Notes under the pieces: generated by a model
Database searches by the model: none
Seen by the model: the letters and a program-made list of their open reading frames with translations, nothing else
What the model was told of the DNA's origin: nothing
In this document: piece by piece, positions 49,101-54,422 of the stretch
Layout: every line of letters begins with the position of its first letter
Numbering within the stretch: position 1 is the stretch's first letter
Source: Aquimarina agarilytica ZC1
Lineage (GTDB): Bacteria > Bacteroidota > Bacteroidia > Flavobacteriales > Flavobacteriaceae
DNA: 54,422 nt
Assembly (NCBI RefSeq): GCF_000255455.1
Contig: NZ_JH621273.1
Location: 1 to 54,422, forward strand
Reading direction: 5' to 3'
Program-made: the position numbers and the translations under genes

Positions 49101-49839
49101 CTTCTCCTGCTCTAATTACCTCACAGTTTTCGGGCTTTTTTTCAATATAAATATCTATAATATTGGAAGTTTCATAAAGCACTATTTGAAATGTAGACTT
49201 AGAATCGAAACAATCAAAATGACTCATATTTTCAAAGGAAATAATGGCCTTCCTGCCTGGAGCAACACCAGTTGTATAATACATAATTTCGCCACACTCA
49301 TTCAGAGGCGTAAGTGGATCATCTTTATTTACACAACCATTTTGTCCTTGCTGAACCACCATATCGTGTAACGCTCCAAAAATAATATTGTCACCAAAAC
49401 GAGAATCCGGTAATTTAAACGATGCCATAGTTTGCGCACCACTTGCCACATCTGTTTTAAAACTTAGTAAACCATTATCGCCAGTAATAAACTTGGTAAA
49501 AGATGTATTATAAAAGCAAAATGTAAATGGCAACACCTGGGGAGTATCCTGCCAACGATCATCGGTCTCAATTAAAATCTGTGTTCCTCCAGCAATACCC
49601 AATATCGGATTTGCATAAGGAATTGCTGTTACTTCATAAGAGGTTGTCTCCTTAATTTCGGTAAATGTTGCCTTTAACTCAAAACATCGGTCGGCATCCA
49701 AAGGATAACTACAGTCTACTAGTACTTCTTCATTATTCAATTGATCAGTTATTTGAATAGATGGTTCCGCTGATTGAGCAAAACTTAAGATGGTAGATAA
49801 CAACCAAAAATAAAATGAAAAAATAGTTCTATTATTCAC
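43195..49839 (-). CDS. Very large repeat-rich surface protein with type B T9SS sorting domain
   Basis: I favour the GTG at 49839, which gives a clean signal peptide (NNRTIFSFYFWLLSTILSFAQ) and about 2,214 residues. An earlier GTG at 49905 would place 22 extra residues before it. There is no ATG in this stretch. After an N-terminal domain of about 300 residues come roughly 15 repeats of 85-90 residues. Most open with a CDxDxDG-like acidic loop and FDLT, and continue with YYxSxxDAxxxxN. Three Ig-like domains carry YLWNTGETTATI. The final 90 residues are an intact type B sorting domain (SFTPNGDGINETWFPQG, SIFDRYGKLL, DAYWYLVTYKE). It should be exported by the T9SS and cell-surface attached, plausibly as an adhesin. 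Acidic loops could bind calcium (inference). No PorP/SprF gene is adjacent. Confidence 0.85.
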   Translation of the reverse strand: MNNRTIFSFYFWLLSTILSFAQSAEPSIQITDQLNNEEVLVDCSYPLDADRCFELKATFTEIKETTSYEVTAIPYANPILGIAGGTQILIETDDRWQDTPQVLPFTFCFYNTSFTKFITGDNGLLSFKTDVASGAQTMASFKLPDSRFGDNIIFGALHDMVVQQGQNGCVNKDDPLTPLNECGEIMYYTTGVAPGRKAIISFENMSHFDCFDSKSTFQIVLYETSNIIDIYIEKKPENCEVIRAGEDNTSIINRKNALVGIQKDGTEAVAAPNRNNEIWETTNEAWRFIPNGAALTELVWKDASDRIIQRGGSLKVCPEMTTEYKAEVTYNLCLGGTELLDDVIPIVIDTEFPVATAIEKIICDPPVFNEETVDITIYENEVSVGQTGLTYSYYRNEVDAKAAFNAIDTPENLKLETKVTEVYVRLQRGISCFDVGKIKLTLESTGKSAISKISLCDVANDDEEDIALTDFTNAIRGGQSSLLNISYHKSFNDADNNLDPILLFTEAKDGDPIFIRFTIGPDEICKTIEEISIELKPEPVVMDIPVEVCDDVKIYDLTTKEAEITSLNPLLNLNFTYFESTRGRRPIKEEDIKQYVLNRRATVYVRTIDPSQNCLKEYELNFTYKKGIPATDDTQAQINDPSFNLTESIANMIADDTNINVRYFDCDTDVAIVDPVNYTLTGNEGMVCVEFENTISGCKSNAEINLENARGGASGGGGGGGGCDQDNDGTETIILDEYSDQIIEDTVFDFKKYLQISYFRTEAEANSDTAEITEITIIATTTVFVRRRVIFKGKEIDFDVFPFEIEFKPTTQYKDQKIGICDVRNDGFERYDLTQLETDILNGIPGTITRYEDESENEITSPERYFFRGPSKEVFAIVVSPNGCENKTKIEISFDDPIPSNNIIYSLCDFNNDREEVFDLDSQLPDINSDYTSFTVTYYNTQNGADNELAIDQITSPFTYRGSSRFVYVRLEGAEDCFTTAQIRLTVERTPVIQSTEITICDFDNNAIELEQTVSDFNPEIIGTQRGVEVVYYASEKDAEDEINPITEFDITPTTELYVSVKFNRSECIQRFPITFNFEETPNYKDVEITVCDNLEVGTEPFDLTSLTTEITTETSSIITYHTSIDDANANLRAITKPSDYSMDTSTPFSLYARVNSATNSCYSVAKMSFDFVLPAVISETTLNVCGSNNVGVFDLTEAIPKMTTSPGDFDISFYFKDIQNAINEDAAFLVSEAEKYDSNLSDLVFARFNSKASSCFMVKKITLLVRDKPKLVRSDFDLCDSDFDGDFTLSLNDLNAFTSAQSDEFTYTYFTSFDNAENDTNPILGIANFKVTEPVTTIYLKALNKAGCTDISFVNIIIDEQVQVNTVAEVLESCDEDRDGVAMFDLTTFENRLTDEVSPTFDYYLTKEEADNEENKITNTTNWLNINETGQTLFVRVSVSGKCDNITSFNLKPISVNAAPKNVTFCAGDKAILDAGLGFKSYLWNTGETTATIEITTPGMYTVEITDAKDCANTFEIEATELALPTVIPKEVTACDEDGTLDGFFEFNLSDYVNELKADALESEVSFYTSEADALSKRDNLALEFINTVNPQTLYVRVENTLTKCFNTTTLKLTVSVLDSAAAALKVCDEQGSEDGLSEFTLSNADATVLNGQSFSVSYYKTATDAERETNVLADKYRNETAYNQTIYSRIENANECVSIKEVDLIVEKLPNIKDEEEVLYCIHSFPDTIELVSDIPESEQTDYTYLWNTGETSASINVNTAGIYTVEVINMADCSKTKTITVKEIEIAIDKNVTDMLCDDTDNSSDGFLSIQLSNYIDQITLNNDNLKVEFFESLEALNTGRTLNVDRYKNTSNPQTIITKVTDKLTNCSDQGRITLTISTLNINNALLELCDEVDAEDGLHTFDLTLADEQVLSGKSYAVTYYESFDNAEKDTNPLNTIYDNIQAYDQALVAKVINENGCVAYSVVSLSVNELPAIETKATRIYCLDTFPNTISLNSDTDGRESEFTYLWNTGATTATLDINQVGEYNVIVKDRKACERQRFITVISSEKPTIDKIDIEDGETVNTVSVFASGSGTYQYAIDGGGFQESNVFTEIDGGLHEITVSDTSICGSVSQTIAVVSFPKSFTPNGDGINETWFPQGFSSQYQEMQDVSIFDRYGKLLSKLDLNSGGWDGTHNGAHMPTDAYWYLVTYKELFSGKTRQAKGYFELKR
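43680..45475 (-). repeat. Composite super-repeat: Ig-like domain plus two acidic-loop repeats
   Basis: The C-terminal third of the large type B protein follows the order W-CD-CD-W-CD-CD-W. Here W is an Ig-like domain with YLWNTGxT and CD is an 85-residue repeat opening with a Cys-Asp acidic loop. The period is about 760-800 nt. Divergence is at protein level. Confidence 0.75.
47673..47711 (-). repeat. Poly-glycine linker tract
   Basis: This stretch encodes GGASGGGGGGGG using GGA/GGC/GGT codons, which makes a short GC-rich patch of CCTCCG-like repeats in AT-rich surroundings. It separates an N-terminal segment of the large surface protein from a CDQDNDG acidic-loop repeat and probably acts as a flexible hinge. 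Confidence 0.85.
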
Positions 49840-49905
49840 TAAATTATAATATTTGTTGGTCTTAAAATTATCAAAAAAAAACAGTTGACCTAAAGCATAA
49901 TACAC

Positions 49906-50263
49906 TAAAAAACAGCATTATTCAACAATTAAAACACATAACGCAGAATATTCCTACTAAATACTAGTTTTGCTCCTAAAAACCCAAAAACATGTAAGAA
50001 TAATCGTCTTAAAATTTGTGATTTTACGCCCATCTTACACAATTTATAATACCTATTTCGGTACTATTTAAAACAACAACAACATATTCAACATTTTCAC
50101 AGTTAGCGTATATATCAATTCTAGTTTATCAAAGAAAACACAGTAAATAATATAAAGAAGGCCCATTTTAATTAACACTTATTTTACCTATCAATAGGTT
50201 ATAAATTCACATTTCTAATTCACCCAACTATACGTAACTTTGTATTACGTAAAACAGTGACTT
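49906..50263. other. Intergenic region between divergent genes
   Basis: About 358 AT-rich nt separate the minus-strand surface-protein gene from the plus-strand haaO gene. Apart from the haaO promoter box no gene, hairpin or repeat stands out. Confidence 0.65.
50235..50242 (+). promoter_or_regulatory. Bacteroidota -7 box of the haaO-amaB operon
   Basis: TAACTTTG matches the TAnnTTTG consensus and ends 21 nt before the haaO ATG. No clear TTG -33 element is visible at 17-23 nt upstream, so another factor or a weak -33 may be used. Confidence 0.55.
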
Positions 50264-50797
50264 ATGAAAATACAAGCACCATTTAACCTCAACAAGTGGA
50301 TTGAAGAAAACAGGGATTTATTAAAACCACCTGTAGGCAATAAGAATTTATATAAGGATGCTGGTGATTACATAGTAATGATTGTTGCTGGACCTAATGC
50401 TCGAAAGGACTATCACTTTAACGAAACTGAGGAACTTTTTTATCAGTTAGAAGGTACTATTGAAGTACACATACAGGAAAATGGTCAAAAAAGAACCATG
50501 GAATTAGGACCTGGAGACATGTATTTACACCCTGCAAAAGTTCCACATTCACCTGTACGCCACAAAGGATCTATTGGTTTAGTAATTGAACGTAAACGCA
50601 AAGAACTCCCAATGGACGATGGTTTACTTTGGTTTTGCGATAATTGCAACACCAAGCTACACGAAGTATATTTTAAATTAGAAGACATTGAAGTTGATTT
50701 TTTAAAACACTTCAAACATTTTTATGGCAATGAAACATTACGTACTTGTAAAAACTGTAATGAAATTATGCCTGTTGACGAACGATTTGTAAAATAA
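50264..50797 (+). CDS. haaO: 3-hydroxyanthranilate 3,4-dioxygenase
   Basis: This 177-residue cupin enzyme opens the aromatic ring of 3-hydroxyanthranilate with O2 to give 2-amino-3-carboxymuconate semialdehyde in the kynurenine route of tryptophan degradation and quinolinate synthesis. The iron ligands His51, Glu57 and His95 are present, as are the substrate-contacting arginines Arg47 and Arg99. Four cysteines (125, 128, 162, 165) in two CxxC pairs form the rubredoxin-like second metal site found in bacterial forms. Length and residue numbering fit the bacterial single-domain family closely. It is followed 2 nt later by an aldehyde dehydrogenase gene and preceded by a TAACTTTG promoter box. 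The assignment is very secure. Confidence 0.95.
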   Translation: MKIQAPFNLNKWIEENRDLLKPPVGNKNLYKDAGDYIVMIVAGPNARKDYHFNETEELFYQLEGTIEVHIQENGQKRTMELGPGDMYLHPAKVPHSPVRHKGSIGLVIERKRKELPMDDGLLWFCDNCNTKLHEVYFKLEDIEVDFLKHFKHFYGNETLRTCKNCNEIMPVDERFVK

Positions 50798-50799
50798 CA

Positions 50800-52341
50800 A
50801 TGACCTATACTCAAATACAAAAACACCTAAGTAACCTAGGGATTAGTGATTCGGAACACGGAACTGCATTTGGAAGTTCTTTTATCTCTGAAAAAACAAC
50901 ACTCTCTTCCTTTTCGCCTGTTGACGGAAATCAAATAGGAACTATTAGTTGCACTTCTAGCGAAAGCTATGATCAAATTATCCAAAAAGCTCAAGAAGCC
51001 CACATACAATGGCGCACTATTCCTGCACCCAAACGTGGCGATATAGTACGTGAATTTGGCATGGCTTTGCGCGAAAAAAAGCAAGACCTAGGCATACTTG
51101 TAGCTTATGAAATGGGAAAGTCATTGCAAGAAGGATTGGGTGAAGTTCAAGAAATGATTGATATCTGTGATTTTGCCGTAGGACTTTCGCGTCAGCTACA
51201 TGGATTTACCATGCATTCCGAAAGACCACAACATCGCATGTATGAACAATACCATCCTTTGGGGATAGTCGGTATTATTTCTGCCTTTAATTTTCCTGTG
51301 GCTGTTTGGGCATGGAATACAGCATTGGCTTGGATTTGCGGAAATGTTACTATTTGGAAACCTTCGGAAAAAACACCATTATGTGCCTTAGCTTGCCAAA
51401 AAATTATTGCTCAAGTTTTAGACAACAATAATTTACCCAAGGCCATTTCATGCTTACTAACTGGAGGAGCCGAATTAGGTAAATTATTAGCTAATGATAC
51501 TCGAGTGGCACTAGTTTCGGCAACAGGTTCCACTAGAATGGGAAAAAGTGTAGCTACATCGGTAGCAGCGCGTTTAGGAAAATCATTACTGGAACTTGGC
51601 GGTAATAACGCTATGATTATAACTCCCCATGCTAACTTACAATTAGCACTTACTGGCTTAGTTTTTGGAGCTGTAGGAACTGCCGGTCAACGCTGTACAA
51701 CTACCCGAAGAATTATTGTTCACGAAAGCATTTTAGATGATGTTGTACATAAACTAACATTGGCTTACCAACAACTAAAAATAGGTTCTCCATTAAATGA
51801 AAAAAACCACATGGGACCTTTAATTGATACTGAAGCTGCCAATCACTACATAAGCACATTAACCGAAGCAAAAAAACAAGGAGCCACTCCAATAGTCGAA
51901 GGTAAGATTTTAACTGGTAAAGGTTACGAAAGCAGATGCTATGTAAGTCCTGCTATTTATGTAGCAAAAAATGAATTCCCTATAGTTCAAACCGAAACCT
52001 TTGCCCCTTTACTGTATATCATTCCTTATTCTGGAGATGTTGATAATGCTATAGCCATTCAAAATAATGTACCCCAAGGTTTATCATCAAGCATTATGAG
52101 CGAAAATTTACGAGAAACAGAATTATTTCTCTCTGCCCTAGGATCAGATTGTGGTATTGCTAACGTAAATATTGGTACATCGGGCGCCGAAATTGGCGGT
52201 GCTTTTGGAGGTGAAAAAGAAACTGGTGGCGGTCGCGAATCGGGATCAGATGCCTGGAAGGCTTATATGCGCAGACAGACAAACACCATAAACTACTCCA
52301 CAGAACTTCCTTTAGCCCAAGGGATTAAATTTAACATTTAA
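50800..52341 (+). CDS. amaB: ALDH7 (antiquitin)-like aldehyde dehydrogenase, probably alpha-aminoadipic semialdehyde dehydrogenase
   Basis: This 513-residue NAD(P)-dependent enzyme has the catalytic Cys299 (in GTAGQRCTTTRR), the general-base Glu265 (in LELGGNNA) and the Rossmann-type ATGSTRMGK segment. The C-terminal signature IGTSGAEIGGAFGGEKETGGGRESGSDAWKAY is typical of the ALDH7/antiquitin family. Those enzymes oxidise alpha-aminoadipic semialdehyde (in equilibrium with piperideine-6-carboxylate) to alpha-aminoadipate in lysine degradation. Co-transcription with haaO (2-nt gap) also allows a role in the kynurenine branch, where 2-aminomuconate semialdehyde dehydrogenase is needed. That enzyme belongs to a different ALDH family, so I favour the lysine assignment. 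Confidence 0.8.
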   Translation: MTYTQIQKHLSNLGISDSEHGTAFGSSFISEKTTLSSFSPVDGNQIGTISCTSSESYDQIIQKAQEAHIQWRTIPAPKRGDIVREFGMALREKKQDLGILVAYEMGKSLQEGLGEVQEMIDICDFAVGLSRQLHGFTMHSERPQHRMYEQYHPLGIVGIISAFNFPVAVWAWNTALAWICGNVTIWKPSEKTPLCALACQKIIAQVLDNNNLPKAISCLLTGGAELGKLLANDTRVALVSATGSTRMGKSVATSVAARLGKSLLELGGNNAMIITPHANLQLALTGLVFGAVGTAGQRCTTTRRIIVHESILDDVVHKLTLAYQQLKIGSPLNEKNHMGPLIDTEAANHYISTLTEAKKQGATPIVEGKILTGKGYESRCYVSPAIYVAKNEFPIVQTETFAPLLYIIPYSGDVDNAIAIQNNVPQGLSSSIMSENLRETELFLSALGSDCGIANVNIGTSGAEIGGAFGGEKETGGGRESGSDAWKAYMRRQTNTINYSTELPLAQGIKFNI

Positions 52342-52759
52342 TCCTGATTACGTACTAAAATTTCGTAATGAGTATTAAAAGTTCAATAAAAAAAGTATTT
52401 TCTTGATCTCAGCATAGCACACTGTTTTGCTGAGATCATAAAATACAGCAATACAGCGAAGCCTTTGATTTTACAGAAATTTCCATTCGGAATAGATTTT
52501 TAGTACTCCATGAGGATTTAACCAAATAAAGGCGCAAAATTCAACATAATCAATTGAAAACTAACACTTTTTGATTAAAAAAATTCCTATAAATTCCATA
52601 TTAGACCATTAAAACCTTTTAATTACATCGGATTTTTACGCCTTTCATATGTTTTTATAAACATTTTATCGAATAATAACCTTAAAGTGACTAAGTTGTT
52701 AAAAAAATAAATGATTAATTGTTAACTTGATACTAATTAATCAATTAATAACCTAACTC
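52342..52759. other. Intergenic region between amaB and the OmpA-family gene
   Basis: About 418 nt hold one hairpin (listed) and a very AT-rich remainder. No gene is visible. The promoter of the OmpA gene should lie in the last 150 nt, but no unambiguous TAnnTTTG box was found. Confidence 0.6.
52404..52438 (+). terminator. Hairpin after amaB, possible terminator
   Basis: An 11-bp perfect stem (TGATCTCAGCA at 52404-52414, TGCTGAGATCA at 52428-52438) encloses a 13-nt loop, 63 nt after the amaB stop. It lacks a proper T tract downstream, so it may be a terminator of reduced strength or an mRNA-end hairpin. Confidence 0.55.
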
Positions 52760-53692
52760 ATGTCAAAAAGACTTCTTTACCTTTTAGGCATACTACTAAC
52801 CGCAATTATAGGTGCGTATTTAAATTGGATGTTTTGCTGTCCTCCAGGAGGAAAAGCGACAACCAAAGTACCTGCAGTTGCTCCAGTAGTAAAGCCTGTC
52901 ACTCCCTCACCAACCTCATATGGTTTGGCTTTTAACGACAATTCAAAATTTAATTACGCTGTTAATGATAATTTTAATTTTGAAGGTGCTGATTTTTCAA
53001 TCCTTAAGCCTGTATCTGCCAAAGTAGATGAAGGCGTACTTAAATTGAAAGACTACTTAGAGGCAAATCCAAGTAAGGTCATTGATATTACTGGATTATT
53101 TAAAAGTACCGAAAAAAACACTTCAGCTTATCCGAATTTAGGTCTGGCGCGTGCTAATGCCGTTAAAAACTACCTAGTATCCAAGGGAATTTCATCCAAG
53201 CAAATTAACACTTTTGGAAAATTAGATGATTCTATGATTCCTAATGGAACTATTTACCAAGGTCCAGTTGAGTTTGGTTTCGAGTCTATGGATTTAAGTG
53301 ATGAAGGAACTAAAAAAGCTGCCGAAGAGCTAGAAGCTTTACATAAAGAAATTATGGCGCATCCATTAGAACTTCATTTTGCGACAAATTCAAGTAACAT
53401 TAGACTTACACCAGAACAACGACAAGAAATGGCCGACATAGCCAAGTACCTCGATAAAGTTAACGACGGTAAAGTCTTAGTTGTTGGTCATACCGATAAC
53501 ACCGGTGACGCTGCAGCTAATATGAAACTGGGGCTTGATAGAGCCAATACAATCAAAAACTATTTAGTTCGTAATCAAATTTTAGCGAATAAAATAGAAA
53601 GCCTTAGTAAAGGACAAAACGAGCCTATTACCACTAACGCTACTGCAGAAGGTAGAGCTAAAAACAGACGCGTAATAGTAACACTCAAATAA
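52760..53692 (+). CDS. Membrane-anchored OmpA-family protein with two OmpA-like domains
   Basis: This 310-residue protein has one N-terminal membrane segment (about 4-25) with a Cys-Cys pair just after it, then a short Pro/Val-rich linker. The C-terminal domain (about 195-310) is a standard OmpA peptidoglycan-binding fold: LHFATNSSNIRLTPEQ, VLVVGHTDNTGDAAANMKLGLDRANTIKNYLV and GRAKNRRVIVTLK carry the expected Asp and Arg that contact diaminopimelate. Residues about 70-170 look like a second, degenerate copy (FNFEGADFSILKP, DITGLFKSTEKN, LARANAVKNYLVSKGIS). The HTDN motif is missing there. It likely tethers a membrane to peptidoglycan. The next gene begins 30 nt downstream. Confidence 0.85.
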   Translation: MSKRLLYLLGILLTAIIGAYLNWMFCCPPGGKATTKVPAVAPVVKPVTPSPTSYGLAFNDNSKFNYAVNDNFNFEGADFSILKPVSAKVDEGVLKLKDYLEANPSKVIDITGLFKSTEKNTSAYPNLGLARANAVKNYLVSKGISSKQINTFGKLDDSMIPNGTIYQGPVEFGFESMDLSDEGTKKAAEELEALHKEIMAHPLELHFATNSSNIRLTPEQRQEMADIAKYLDKVNDGKVLVVGHTDNTGDAAANMKLGLDRANTIKNYLVRNQILANKIESLSKGQNEPITTNATAEGRAKNRRVIVTLK

Positions 53693-53722
53693 ACCGATTA
53701 ATAAACTTAAAAATACAAACAT

Positions 53723-54304
53723 ATGAATCCATGTATAATTATACCGATAGTAGCCGCATTAGTCGGAGCTTTATTAGGATGGCTTTTACGTCACCTTACT
53801 TGTAATTGTGATGACGATTTAAAAGAAATTGAAAAATTAAGAGACAGAAATAGAAAACTTGAAGCTGATTTACAAGCCTGCCTCTCCGAAAAAGATAAAG
53901 CCATATCATTACAATCCAATGAACCTTTGGCAAACACTACCACAAGTGCCTTTGCCGCTCGATCAATAGATACTAGCGATATTGAAGTTGAGCCTAGTCT
54001 TAATTTTGATGGTGATTTGGCTAAATCAATTTTTGGTAAGAAAATAGTTGCCGACGATTTAAAAGTTGTAGAAGGAATTGGTCCAAAAATTTCGGATTTA
54101 TTTAATGAAAATGGAATTAAAACTTGGTATCAATTAAGCAAAGCTAGCGTTGATCGTTGTCAAGAAATTTTAAATATTGGCGGGAAACGTTTTGAAATAC
54201 ATAAACCTACCACATGGCCACAACAAGCCGGTTTAGCTTTTGAAGGAAAATGGCAAGAACTTAAAGACCTTCAAGATTATTTAGATGGCGGTAAAGAGCG
54301 TTAG
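53723..54304 (+). CDS. Membrane-anchored coiled-coil protein with helix-hairpin-helix-like domain
   Basis: This 193-residue protein has an N-terminal membrane segment (about 4-25; Gly/Ala-rich IVAALVGALLGWLL) followed by a Cys-containing CNCDDD motif. A coiled coil (about 33-68; LKEIEKLRDRNRKLEADLQACLSEKDKA), a Ser/Thr-rich linker and a C-terminal helix-hairpin-helix-type domain (about 118-160; DLKVVEGIGPKISDLFNENGIKTWYQLS) complete it. The VEGIGPKI turn is the classic HhH/DUF4332-like motif, normally seen in nucleic-acid- or ribosome-associated proteins. It is an unexpected partner for an envelope protein. It lies 30 nt after the OmpA-family gene, so the two are likely co-transcribed. Function unknown. 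Confidence 0.75.
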   Translation: MNPCIIIPIVAALVGALLGWLLRHLTCNCDDDLKEIEKLRDRNRKLEADLQACLSEKDKAISLQSNEPLANTTTSAFAARSIDTSDIEVEPSLNFDGDLAKSIFGKKIVADDLKVVEGIGPKISDLFNENGIKTWYQLSKASVDRCQEILNIGGKRFEIHKPTTWPQQAGLAFEGKWQELKDLQDYLDGGKER

Positions 54305-54335
54305 TTCAACTTTCGCGTGTAAGATTTCACCCTTT

Positions 54336-54367
54336 AAAAGGCTATCATTTTATTGGTAGCCTTTTTT
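54336..54367 (+). terminator. Rho-independent terminator after the OmpA-HhH operon
   Basis: An 11-bp stem (AAAAGGCTATC with GGTAGCCTTTT, one wobble pair; 54336-54346 and 54355-54365) has an 8-nt loop and is followed by T residues (six T in a row at 54362-54367). It lies 32 nt after the stop codon of the preceding gene. Confidence 0.85.
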
Positions 54368-54422
54368 ATTCGCTATCAGGTTTAATACCTCGAGGCTTGC
54401 CTCGTTAATTATTACTATTTTG

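Overview
The window looks like a chromosomal segment of a Flavobacteriaceae bacterium (phylum Bacteroidota). The evidence is AT-rich intergenic DNA, Bacteroidota-type promoter boxes (TAnnTTTG), type IX secretion (T9SS) cargo with type A and type B C-terminal sorting domains, a PorP/SprF protein and a complete Bat aerotolerance-type cluster. No rRNA, tRNA, CRISPR array, phage or insertion sequence was recognised.

Region 1 (about 1-24,360, minus strand) is a gliding-motility adhesin locus. In transcription order it holds an SprC-like protein, an SprD-like protein (PorP/SprF-like barrel fused to a long helical/coiled-coil tail), a giant 5,611-residue SprB-like adhesin and SprF. This is the sprC-sprD-sprB-sprF order known from Flavobacterium johnsoniae. 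SprB would be the moving cell-surface adhesin and SprF its dedicated outer-membrane secretion partner. Two features of this SprB stand out. Its type B sorting domain is split by about 247 residues of Thr/Gly-rich pentapeptide repeats. Its middle contains an ancient tandem duplication of about 1,290 residues. A hairpin terminator closes the operon at 113-144.

Region 2 (24,358-34,760) has a small unrecognised gene, a CvpA-family membrane protein on the plus strand, and a minus-strand operon: MoxR ATPase, DUF58, a DUF4381/BatD-like membrane protein, BatA, BatB, BatC, BatD and BatE. Several junctions overlap as TAATG.

Region 3 (35,051-38,262, plus strand) has an AlbA_2/Schlafen-like protein, a PPP-type metallophosphatase, a perfect 86-copy heptanucleotide array (36,928-37,534), a BON-LysM protein and a strong bidirectional terminator. 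Degenerate heptads of the same type lie in two spacers of the Bat operon.

Region 4 (38,294-49,905, minus strand) encodes three secreted T9SS substrates. Two are near-identical tandem beta-helix paralogues with type A sorting domains. The third is a repeat-rich type B protein of about 2,200 residues with no PorP/SprF partner beside it.

Region 5 (50,264-54,422, plus strand) encodes 3-hydroxyanthranilate 3,4-dioxygenase followed 2 nt later by an ALDH7/antiquitin-like aldehyde dehydrogenase. Next come an OmpA-family protein whose N-terminal half looks like a second, degenerate OmpA domain, and a membrane-anchored coiled-coil/helix-hairpin-helix protein ended by a hairpin terminator.
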